NCBI GenBank assembly: GCA_004294465.1
Contig: REAV01000162.1
Coordinates: 1 to 14,205, forward strand
Length of the DNA stretch: 14,205 bases
DNA from: Sphingobacteriia bacterium
GTDB lineage: Bacteria > Bacteroidota > Bacteroidia > Chitinophagales > Chitinophagaceae
Direction: 5' to 3'
A program made the translations under genes and the position numbers. Positions within the stretch are counted from its first letter, which is position 1; the number at the start of each line of letters is the position of its first letter. A model generated the notes under the pieces. The model saw nothing but the letters and a program-made list of their open reading frames with translations. It did no database searches and was not told where the DNA came from. Of this stretch, positions 1 to 7,271 are shown piece after piece.

Positions 1-1008
1 TGGTGCTGCTTTTTGAACAGGCACGGGTTTAGAGAATGGGTCTTTGTGTTCAAATCCAGTTGCAATAAGGGTAATACCAATTTTCTTATCCAATGTTGGA
101 TCATAGCCCATACCCACAATTACGTCGGTAGCTTCACCGGCTTGCATACGCAAGTAGTTATTGATGGTCTCTACCTCATCCATGGTGCATTCGTGTTCAC
201 CTTCTGCACTATTAATATTGATTAAGATCCATTTTGCTCCTTTAATATCGCTATCGTTCAACAAAGGAGAACTCAATGCTTCTTCAATGGCGCGTTGTGC
301 CCTGTCTTCTCCTTCTACTTCACTCTTACCCAAGATGGCTACACCACCATTTTTCATCACGGTGCATACATCGGCAAAATCCACAATAATATGACCACGG
401 CTATTGATGATATCAGTGATACATTTAGCAGCAGTTGCCAATACATTATCGGCCTTGCTAAATGCTTCTTTCATTTTCAGGTTGCCATATTGCATGCGCA
501 ATTTGTCATTGCTGATCACCAATAAAGTATCTACATAGGGTTTCAATTGACGGATTCCCTCTTCTGCTTGTTGTAAACGTCTTGGACCTTCAAATCCAAA
601 TGGTGTGGTAACAATACCAACGGTTAAGATTCCCAAGTCTTTACAGATCTGAGAAATAATGGGAGCACCACCTGTACCAGTTCCACCACCCATACCAGCG
701 CAAATAAATGCCATTTTGGTATTTACTTCTAGGATCCTTTTAATTTCTTCCAAGGATTCTTCGGTAGCTTTTTTGCCTACTTCAGGATTAGCACCAGCAC
801 CCAGACCCTGGGTCAAGTGTGGTCCAAGCTGGATTTTATTAGGAACCCGGCTTTGTTCAATGGCTTTGGCATCGGTATTGCAGATAATAAAATCTACACC
901 CTCAATGTCTTGGGCAAACATGAAATTGACTGCATTGCTTCCTCCACCTCCAACACCAAGAACTTTGATGATAGAAGATTTCTGTTTTGGAAGATCAAAA
1001 TGGATCAT
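1..1008 (-). CDS. ftsZ: Cell division protein FtsZ, 5' part (C-terminus beyond window)
   Basis: FtsZ is the tubulin-like GTPase that polymerises into the cytoplasmic Z ring and recruits the division machinery. The 336 codons present cover the whole GTPase and C-terminal subdomains. Visible motifs are the glycine-rich nucleotide loop GVGGGGSNAV (residues 18-27), the tubulin signature GGGTGTG (107-113), and the T7 catalytic loop VDFADV (209-214). The reading frame is open at the left edge, so the variable linker and the C-terminal peptide that binds FtsA are missing. The ATG at 1008 gives MIHFDLPK, which I recall as the usual Bacteroidota start; no other ATG, GTG or TTG lies in frame before the upstream stop at 1063-1065. 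There is no Shine-Dalgarno sequence. Odd: the T7 loop reads GHIIVDFAD, where the family has GxxNxDxxD, so the conserved Asn is Ile208. It follows ftsA after 74 nt, the largest gap in the cluster. Confidence 0.97.
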   Translation of the reverse strand, partial: MIHFDLPKQKSSIIKVLGVGGGGSNAVNFMFAQDIEGVDFIICNTDAKAIEQSRVPNKIQLGPHLTQGLGAGANPEVGKKATEESLEEIKRILEVNTKMAFICAGMGGGTGTGGAPIISQICKDLGILTVGIVTTPFGFEGPRRLQQAEEGIRQLKPYVDTLLVISNDKLRMQYGNLKMKEAFSKADNVLATAAKCITDIINSRGHIIVDFADVCTVMKNGGVAILGKSEVEGEDRAQRAIEEALSSPLLNDSDIKGAKWILININSAEGEHECTMDEVETINNYLRMQAGEATDVIVGMGYDPTLDKKIGITLIATGFEHKDPFSKPVPVQKAAP

Positions 1009-1082
1009 AAGGAAAGGTTTAGATGGACGTACTGTTTTCTCGGGGGGTACTGGATTGATGTATTAACGAAAAAAATTAATAA
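1009..1082 (-). other. ftsA-ftsZ intergenic leader
   Basis: This 74 nt gap is the largest in the cluster. It holds an A/T-rich first half, a run of six C on the coding strand (1042-1047), and two copies of the hexamer GTACTG (1029-1034 and 1047-1052 on the plus strand) whose starts are 18 nt apart. I see no clear Bacteroidota promoter (TTG followed by TAnnTTTG at about 19 nt spacing), no Shine-Dalgarno sequence and no stem-loop terminator. A promoter or translational control for ftsZ is possible from position alone but is not shown by the sequence. Confidence 0.3.
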
Positions 1083-2450
1083 TTATTTTATAATCTGATC
1101 TTCTTCCTCTTTGAACATGTCTATTAAGTTGTCTTTAAACATATTCCAGAACTTGTTTTTTCTTTGAGCCACATTCACAACTGGCGTTGTAGGAACCTCC
1201 ATTTTCACTTCTTCTTCTTGCTTAGTAAGTGTAGATGGAACGTTCACTTTTACAAAGCTTGATTGGAAGTCTTTGTTATGGTGCTCATAGTCATTGTACC
1301 CTTTGAGGATTAAACCAATACAAGTACTGTACATAGGTTTCTTCAATTCCTCAATATGGTTAGGTGCCAAATGCTCATTGGGCAAACCAATTCTAGCATT
1401 AAGACCAGTAGTATATTCGGTTAATTGAATCAGGTGTTTTAGTTGAGATCCGCCACCAGTCAGGATAACACCACCGTTTAGTGCGCGGCTATCTAAACCA
1501 ACTTGTTTTAAGTGATAGCTAACAAAATCCAAGATCTCACTCATCCTTGCTTGGATAATCTGAGCTAGATTTTTTACGCTAATTTCTTTTGCTGGCATGC
1601 CTTTTAAACCAGGGATGGTAATATAAGCGTTAGCTTTTGCTTCATCTGCCAAGGCACTACCAAACTGAACCTTCATGGCTTCTGCTTGGCTTTTTAGCAC
1701 ACCCAGACCCAAACGGATATCGTTGGTAATATTCTCACCACCAAATGGAATTACGGCAGTATGTTTTAAAATACCTTCATAGAAAACGGCTAAGTCAGAA
1801 GTACCACCACCAATGTCCAAAATGGCAACACCGGCTTCCATGTCTATCTCACTCATTACCGCACTTGCAGAAGCCAAAGGCTGTAACACTAGGTCTTTGG
1901 TAGAGAGTCCGCTCCTTTCCACCGCGCGATTAATATTGCGGATGGCGTTTCTGTCTCCAGTAATAATATGGAAATTAGCACCCACTTTAACACCGTTAAA
2001 TCCAACAGGATCTTTGATGTTCTGGATATTGTCTACATGAAAATCCTGAGGAATCACGTCAATAATTTGGTCTCCAGCAGGAATAAAAGTCTTGCGTTGG
2101 TTGTTTACCAATTGGTCAATCTCCCAACCTTGAATCTCATTATCTGGCTCTTGTCTTACCATGTCGCCACGGGTTTGCAAGCTCTTGATATGATGACCGG
2201 CAATACCTACGTATACCTCTTTCACTTCTAAATCAGGATTGCTTTCATAGCAATTAGCCAAAGCCTGTTGAATGGCTTTGATGGTCTGGTCAATATTCAA
2301 AACTTGACCATGTTGAACCCCACTACTATTGGCCCTACCAAAGCCCAGGATTTCTAATTTGCCAAACTCATTTTTCCTTCCTGCGATGGCTGCAATCTTG
2401 GTGGTACCGATGTCCAGACCAACAATGATGGGCGATTCATTGAGACTCAT
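1083..2450 (-). CDS. ftsA: Cell division protein FtsA
   Basis: FtsA is an actin-fold ATPase that tethers FtsZ filaments to the inner membrane and helps recruit later division proteins. The 455 residues show the actin/Hsp70 signatures in order: phosphate-1 GLDIGTTKIA (11-20), an inserted SHS2/1C domain at about 85-165, phosphate-2 LDIGGGTSDL (211-220) and the adenosine motif LTGGGSQL (330-337). After a poorly conserved linker (about 390-430) the protein ends in an amphipathic segment, KFWNMFKDNLIDMFKEEE (433-450), which fits the membrane-targeting helix of the family. It is longer than E. coli FtsA (about 420), mainly because of this linker. The ATG at 2450 lies 7 nt after the ftsQ stop and places the phosphate-1 loop close to the N-terminus as expected. 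It precedes ftsZ, the usual pairing. Confidence 0.96.
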   Translation of the reverse strand: MSLNESPIIVGLDIGTTKIAAIAGRKNEFGKLEILGFGRANSSGVQHGQVLNIDQTIKAIQQALANCYESNPDLEVKEVYVGIAGHHIKSLQTRGDMVRQEPDNEIQGWEIDQLVNNQRKTFIPAGDQIIDVIPQDFHVDNIQNIKDPVGFNGVKVGANFHIITGDRNAIRNINRAVERSGLSTKDLVLQPLASASAVMSEIDMEAGVAILDIGGGTSDLAVFYEGILKHTAVIPFGGENITNDIRLGLGVLKSQAEAMKVQFGSALADEAKANAYITIPGLKGMPAKEISVKNLAQIIQARMSEILDFVSYHLKQVGLDSRALNGGVILTGGGSQLKHLIQLTEYTTGLNARIGLPNEHLAPNHIEELKKPMYSTCIGLILKGYNDYEHHNKDFQSSFVKVNVPSTLTKQEEEVKMEVPTTPVVNVAQRKNKFWNMFKDNLIDMFKEEEDQIIK

Positions 2451-2457
2451 AAAATAG

Positions 2458-3537
2458 CTATTTAGTTGTTAACGGATTATTGTTTGATTTATTGTTTTTA
2501 ACTGGCTTTGAAGGCTTCTTTGTTTTGTTTTTATTAGAAGGCAATACTGCTTTGGGTTTTGCTGTTGCAACAGCGGGTTTAGCAACCGGCTTAGTTGCTG
2601 GAGGTGTCACCAACTTTGATGGTAGCGTTGCTGTCTTAACAGGAATCGCCGCAGGCTTTGTGCCCAAAGGCTCTTCTTCCACCGGAATGGGCAAGGTCTT
2701 TACAGAAAGATCCAGCAAGCGTTGCTTGGCTAATGCTGAGTCAATAAATGCTTTCTCAGTACCCCTTTTAACTGCCACTACTTGGTTGCTAAAACGGATG
2801 TCTAACTTTTCATAAGTATTGAGACCTTGTTGCACAAGAGCTTGTTCATAAAAGGCGTTCAACCTTTTGAATTTACCCTCTAAATGATCAGCTCCACCCA
2901 ATAAAATAATATGATTACCTATCATGGGTATGAGTTCAAATTGACTTTGTGGATCAATATTTACTTGTTGAATCTGTGCCATCCAAAAAGAATCCGCCAA
3001 GATTTGTTTAGACAGATCTACTACCCCTTGCAAAACCAGACTATCGGGATGAGCCAATACGGGTTTGTCTGATGGAAAGTTGGTAAACACAGGAACTTTG
3101 GCACTGATTTTTTCACTTAAAGGCAAACGCAAACCCATACTGTCTACATAAAAAGAACCTCCACCAATATGAAACACCCTTGCTACTGGTTGTCTTTCTT
3201 GAATATGCACTTGCAGTGCTTGGTTATTGTCAAAATATAGTTCCGCATGGTCTACCCAACTATTGGCTTCCAATAAATTTTCTAGATTTCTGAGATTGGT
3301 CTTGGTGGTTGGATTGCCAATGACTTTGCCGTTGGTATTGATCAAAGCCAAAATATCTTGCTCGTCTAAGAACATATGTTGTTCCGCACCTACAATTTCA
3401 ATTTGAATAGCAGTACAAAGTTTCTGAGACTTCTTAGTAATGGCCGCGCCAAATAATACAACAGCACCAATGCCAAACACTAACCAAAGGGTTTGGATAA
3501 TGCGTTTTTTCCACGGTATGTTTTTAAAACTGATCAA
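2458..3537 (-). CDS. ftsQ: Cell division protein FtsQ with long Lys/Pro-rich C-terminal tail
   Basis: FtsQ/DivIB is a bitopic inner-membrane protein that links FtsL and the septal synthases to the early division proteins. The 359 residues contain a short basic cytoplasmic N-terminus, one membrane helix (about 13-33), a POTRA-like domain starting near residue 42, and the FtsQ beta domain to about 280. Sequence identity is low, as is normal for the family; the call rests on topology, domain pattern and position between murC and ftsA. The start is TTG at 3537, overlapping the murC TGA in TTGA. The next in-frame Met is residue 55, inside the POTRA region, and using it would delete the membrane anchor. 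Odd: residues 283-359 form a low-complexity tail rich in Lys, Pro, Ala and Asn (about 15 Lys and 15 Pro) that should be periplasmic and is absent from the 276-residue E. coli protein. Confidence 0.9.
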   Translation of the reverse strand: MISFKNIPWKKRIIQTLWLVFGIGAVVLFGAAITKKSQKLCTAIQIEIVGAEQHMFLDEQDILALINTNGKVIGNPTTKTNLRNLENLLEANSWVDHAELYFDNNQALQVHIQERQPVARVFHIGGGSFYVDSMGLRLPLSEKISAKVPVFTNFPSDKPVLAHPDSLVLQGVVDLSKQILADSFWMAQIQQVNIDPQSQFELIPMIGNHIILLGGADHLEGKFKRLNAFYEQALVQQGLNTYEKLDIRFSNQVVAVKRGTEKAFIDSALAKQRLLDLSVKTLPIPVEEEPLGTKPAAIPVKTATLPSKLVTPPATKPVAKPAVATAKPKAVLPSNKNKTKKPSKPVKNNKSNNNPLTTK

Positions 3538-4892
3538 GATGCCAAAATGTTTTTAACCTGTTGAACCAAAACATCTATATCTCCTGCGCCAGCCATGACT
3601 ACTAAATCTGGTTTGTTTACTTCCATCCAAGCCAACATGGCTTCTTTCTCTAACACAGCTTTATCTGCTATCTGCATCTTGTCTAAAATGCTATAACTAG
3701 TTACGCCTTCCATGGGTAATTCTCTAGCAGGGTAAATAGGAAGAAGGATTACTTGGTCTGCCAGGTCAAGACTTTCTGCAAATTCCTTTGCAAGGTCATT
3801 GGTGCGGCTAAACAAGTGTGGTTGAAATACCAGCACCATTTTTTTGTTGGCAAACAAACTTCTTACGCCAGTAATGAGTGCGCGCAATTCTTCTGGATGG
3901 TGGGCATAATAATCAATCAACACTTGACCAGGTTGGTTAACAATGTATTCAAACCTTCTTTTCACACCTTTAAAATCCGCAATTGCTGCGCGAATCTTTT
4001 CGTCTTCAATGCCCAAATATTTGGCCACCGTAATAGCAGCAATGGCATTTTCAATATTGTGTAAGCCACCCATGGGTAACATTACATCTGATACCATAAA
4101 GTTGTTAAACTGTACATCAAAACAATAAGCGCCTTGCACCACTTGCAAATTCACCGCTTTTACATCGGCTAATGAATTTTGATAATCATAGTGGTATTGG
4201 TGCGCCGCTGTTAATTCAGCACTGCGTTTCATACCATACTTGCTCACTAGACAACCACCAGGTTTTAGCTTTTGTGAGAATTCAACAAAAGCATCAGTAA
4301 CCGCTTCGGGTGTTCCATAAATGTCTAAATGGTCTGGGTCCATAGAAGTAATCACGGCCACATCCGGAACCAATTTTAGAAAACTACGGTCATATTCATC
4401 CGCTTCTACCACCACCACATTTCGCTCATGACTCCAAAAATTAGTATTATAATTCGCTGCTATCCCTCCTAAAAATGCGTTACAACCATACCCACTATGC
4501 CTTAAAATATGCGCAGTCATAGAAGTAACTGTTGTTTTTCCATGTGTACCTGCAATACAAATATTGAATGAGTTTTGCGTAATCCACTGCAAAATATCGC
4601 TCCGCTTGACTACAGTATAATTATTGGATTGATAATACACCAATTCAGCATGATTAGCAGGTATTGCTGGAGTGTATACTACTACATCAATATCTTTAGG
4701 AGCCAACGATAGATTCTCTTCATAATGAATTGCAATTCCTTCTTTTTCTAAAGTTGAAGTAAGGGTTGTAACTGTTTTATCATATCCACTAACTGTTACG
4801 CCTTTCGCCAAAAAGTACCTAGCAAGTGCACTCATGCCAATACCCCCAATGCCAATGAAATAAATTTTATTGATAGTAGTTAATTGGTTCAT
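3534..4892 (-). CDS. murC: UDP-N-acetylmuramate--L-alanine ligase MurC
   Basis: MurC is the cytoplasmic ATP-dependent ligase that adds L-Ala to UDP-MurNAc, the first amino acid of the stem peptide. The 452 residues have a normal family length. Motifs in order: the UDP-binding loop GIGGIGMSALA (14-24), the ATP P-loop GTHGKT (115-120), EADEYDRSF (163-171), DPDHLDIYG (185-193), HHP (331-333) and AGAGDIDVL near the C-terminus. The ATG at 4892 shares one base with the murG stop (TAATG), implying translational coupling; its own TGA stop overlaps the ftsQ TTG start. Odd: residues 327-333 read DYYAHHP where homologues have DDY(A/G)HHP, so a conserved Asp is Tyr328 (TAT instead of GAT). The frame is intact and all other motifs are present, so I call it functional. 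Confidence 0.97.
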   Translation of the reverse strand: MNQLTTINKIYFIGIGGIGMSALARYFLAKGVTVSGYDKTVTTLTSTLEKEGIAIHYEENLSLAPKDIDVVVYTPAIPANHAELVYYQSNNYTVVKRSDILQWITQNSFNICIAGTHGKTTVTSMTAHILRHSGYGCNAFLGGIAANYNTNFWSHERNVVVVEADEYDRSFLKLVPDVAVITSMDPDHLDIYGTPEAVTDAFVEFSQKLKPGGCLVSKYGMKRSAELTAAHQYHYDYQNSLADVKAVNLQVVQGAYCFDVQFNNFMVSDVMLPMGGLHNIENAIAAITVAKYLGIEDEKIRAAIADFKGVKRRFEYIVNQPGQVLIDYYAHHPEELRALITGVRSLFANKKMVLVFQPHLFSRTNDLAKEFAESLDLADQVILLPIYPARELPMEGVTSYSILDKMQIADKAVLEKEAMLAWMEVNKPDLVVMAGAGDIDVLVQQVKNILAS

Positions 4893-5980
4893 TATATCAT
4901 TTTCAAAATTTCATTGGCAATCAACACATCTGCATTTAGTATTGCCAATTTTTTAATATTAGTAGTTAATGTATTCAATTCATCCTCATTCTTTACTAAA
5001 TCTATAACCGTTTTAACCAAATGTTCTTTAGTCTCACCATCAGTAACAATCATGGCAGCTTCTTCATTTACCAATTGCAATGCGTTAGCTGTTTGATGGT
5101 CTTCTGCTGCATGTGGATAGGGAACCAATACAGCTGGTTTACCAACCACAGCAAGTTCAGTAACTGCCATTGCACCTGCTCTACTTACCACTAAATCTGC
5201 AGCTGCATAACCATATTCCATTTCTTGAATAAAATCACTGATCCAAATATGGCTTTTCAATCTCGCTGATTCTTTATATACAGTTGAACCTTGTTTTCCT
5301 GTTTGCCAAATCAATTGAATATTATTCTGTTCAAATGCTTCCATCCCATTTAATAAAGCTTCATTAATTGATTTTGCCCCAAGACTCCCTCCTACTGCTA
5401 AAACTGTTTTTTTTGTTGGGTTCAACCCAAAAAAAGCAATTGCAGTGTTGCGGCTCATTGTACATTCAGCAATTGATTTTCTAACTGGATTCCCAGTAAT
5501 TACAATTTTATCAGAAGGGAAAAACTGGTCCATCCCCTTTGTTGCTACAAAAATTTTAGCTGCTTTCTTACCCAATAATATATTAGCTTTTCCTGCAAAG
5601 GAATTACTCTCATGAATGAATGTTTTAATACCATGTGCTTGGGCAAATCTTAATACTGGAAATGAGGAATAACCACCCACTCCAATAACTGCATCAGGTC
5701 TAAACTTTCTAAAAATTTTGATCACTTGCAAAAAGCTCAATACCAATTTAAATGGCAAGCTGATGTTTTTAAACATAGCTGACCTATCAAAACCAGCAAT
5801 ATCCAAACCAACAATGGCAAAACCAGCTTTAGGCACTTTCTCCATTTCCATTTTCCCCTTTGCTCCAACAAAAAGGAATTCAGCAGAAGGCATGATCATT
5901 TTTATTGCATTGGCAATTGCAACAGCTGGAAAAATATGTCCTCCAGTTCCACCACCCGCTATGATAAATTTCTTTGCCAA
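4892..5980 (-). CDS. murG: UDP-GlcNAc:lipid I N-acetylglucosaminyltransferase MurG
   Basis: MurG is the peripheral inner-membrane GT-B glycosyltransferase that adds GlcNAc to lipid I, making lipid II. The 362 residues carry the N-domain glycine loops GGGTGGH (9-15) and GVGGYSS (100-106), the motif HESNSFAG (123-130, usually HEQN), GNPVR (162-166), the C-domain loop GGSLGA (196-201) and the donor-site segment SRAGAMAVTE (265-274). The start is TTG at 5980, directly after the ftsW TAA in the same frame; nothing upstream is available, and the next Met (residue 28) would remove the first glycine loop. The stop overlaps murC by one base. An A8 run on the coding strand (5407-5414) encodes Lys-Lys without breaking the frame. 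It lies between ftsW and murC, the usual Bacteroidota order. Confidence 0.96.
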   Translation of the reverse strand: MAKKFIIAGGGTGGHIFPAVAIANAIKMIMPSAEFLFVGAKGKMEMEKVPKAGFAIVGLDIAGFDRSAMFKNISLPFKLVLSFLQVIKIFRKFRPDAVIGVGGYSSFPVLRFAQAHGIKTFIHESNSFAGKANILLGKKAAKIFVATKGMDQFFPSDKIVITGNPVRKSIAECTMSRNTAIAFFGLNPTKKTVLAVGGSLGAKSINEALLNGMEAFEQNNIQLIWQTGKQGSTVYKESARLKSHIWISDFIQEMEYGYAAADLVVSRAGAMAVTELAVVGKPAVLVPYPHAAEDHQTANALQLVNEEAAMIVTDGETKEHLVKTVIDLVKNEDELNTLTTNIKKLAILNADVLIANEILKMI

Positions 5981-7270
5981 TTAACTATTGTTTGCTGTTT
6001 TAATTTCGGGTTTTGCTATATTTCCCATTCCTTCTAATTGCTCAACATTTCGGGCAACACTTAATACAATACCAATTGCAGCACAGGTGAATAGGAAAGA
6101 ACTCCCCCCCATACTTACCAAAGGAAGTGTAACCCCTGTAACTGGAACAAGATTCACATTTACAGCCATATTTGCAACTGCCTGAATTACTAAAGTAAAA
6201 CTCAATCCTAACGCCAGGAATGCGCCAAAAGCATAGGGGCATTTTCTAAATATTTTTATACATCGAAATAAAAATATCAGGTAAATAAAAATCATAAATG
6301 CTCCACCCAGTAAACCATATTCTTCAATGATGATTGAATATATAAAGTCGTTATAGGCTTGAGGTAAAAAATTTCTTTGTTGACTATTTCCAGGACCAAG
6401 GCCTATTAAAATACTCCCATTAGAAATAGCAATTTTTGCTTGTTGAATCTGGTATGGGGTTTCTTTATCATTGGCATACATAAAATCCTGCACCCTTTTT
6501 ACCCAGGTTCCAAATCTTCCCATAGATTTCAGCTTCTCTGCTACGACTGGTCTTGTAATATCTTCTTTAGCTCTTCCATCATAGGTAAGCATTGCTACTG
6601 AAATAATAAATGTAACAGGTATCATAGCAATTAGCACTGTAAGTAAAATATGCTTCATGCTGATTCTTCCAATAAACATTAATAAAAGAGAAGTAGCGCC
6701 TGTTAATAATGCATTAGACAAATTCGCAGGCATAATCAATGCGCATATAATTAACACCGGAGTAACTACTGGAATAAACCCTTTTTTGAAATCCTTTATC
6801 ACTTCCTGCTTTTTACTCAACATTTTGGATATATACATAAACAAAGCTAGTTTGGCAAAATCACTAGTTTGAATAGTAAGATTAATGATGGGTAGCTTTA
6901 TCCATCTGCTTCCATCATTAATTTTAGCGCCAAAAAATAATGTGTACAATAAAAGCGGAACTGAAATTAAAAAAAGGATGGTTGCTACTTTTGAGAAGAA
7001 AGAATAATTTACCCGATGCAAAAAATAGATAACCATCAATCCAATCATCGTAAACGCCAATTGTTTAAAAAGATAAATGTTGGCATTTCCTTTATACATT
7101 TTATAAGCAAGCGAACCAGTTGCGCTATAAACAACTAGAATAGATACCAAAGAAAGTACCACTACAATACCCCATATGTATTTATCTCCTCTAGTTCTTT
7201 CTATCAACTGACTTCGCATTCCTTCAACAGTAGGAATTTGCGAAAAAAGTGTATCGTTTATTTCAGGCAT
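5981..7270 (-). CDS. ftsW: Septal peptidoglycan polymerase FtsW (SEDS family)
   Basis: FtsW is a polytopic SEDS glycosyltransferase that polymerises lipid II into septal glycan together with FtsI. The 429 residues have a cytoplasmic N-terminus of about 30 residues, then roughly ten hydrophobic helices from residue 32 to 406. SEDS landmarks are DGSRWI (119-124), SDFAKLAL (136-143), GLGPGNSQQRNFLP (290-303), NDFIYSIIIEEYG (307-319) and PVTGVTLPLVSMGGSS (376-391). Asp308 matches the essential Asp of the large periplasmic loop. The pattern favours FtsW over RodA, as does the neighbourhood of murD and murG. The ATG at 7270 lies 1 nt after the murD stop. A seven-G run on the coding strand encodes the MGG of the last motif (6104-6110). 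The stop TAA is followed at once, in the same frame, by the murG start. Confidence 0.95.
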   Translation of the reverse strand: MPEINDTLFSQIPTVEGMRSQLIERTRGDKYIWGIVVVLSLVSILVVYSATGSLAYKMYKGNANIYLFKQLAFTMIGLMVIYFLHRVNYSFFSKVATILFLISVPLLLYTLFFGAKINDGSRWIKLPIINLTIQTSDFAKLALFMYISKMLSKKQEVIKDFKKGFIPVVTPVLIICALIMPANLSNALLTGATSLLLMFIGRISMKHILLTVLIAMIPVTFIISVAMLTYDGRAKEDITRPVVAEKLKSMGRFGTWVKRVQDFMYANDKETPYQIQQAKIAISNGSILIGLGPGNSQQRNFLPQAYNDFIYSIIIEEYGLLGGAFMIFIYLIFLFRCIKIFRKCPYAFGAFLALGLSFTLVIQAVANMAVNVNLVPVTGVTLPLVSMGGSSFLFTCAAIGIVLSVARNVEQLEGMGNIAKPEIKTANNS

Positions 7271-7271
7271 T

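Noticed and set aside
659..1066. A 135-residue open frame on the plus strand opposite ftsZ.
   Set aside because: It is antisense to the strongly conserved glycine-rich part of FtsZ. Its proline-rich translation is the mirror of Gly codons, and it has no recognisable domain.
1063..1095. An A/T-rich stretch with TAATTTTT near the ftsA end as a Bacteroidota -7 promoter element.
   Set aside because: It does not match TAnnTTTG fully and no TTG lies at the expected distance upstream.
2480..2815. A 111-residue plus-strand frame with a hydrophobic, Gly/Ala/Thr-rich start that could look like a membrane protein.
   Set aside because: It lies opposite the Lys/Pro/Ala tail of FtsQ. Complementing low-complexity codons produces this composition, and there is no independent start context.
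5407..5414. An A8 run in murG as a possible programmed frameshift site.
   Set aside because: The frame continues normally into the conserved GGSLGA loop, and no alternative product or stimulating structure is evident.
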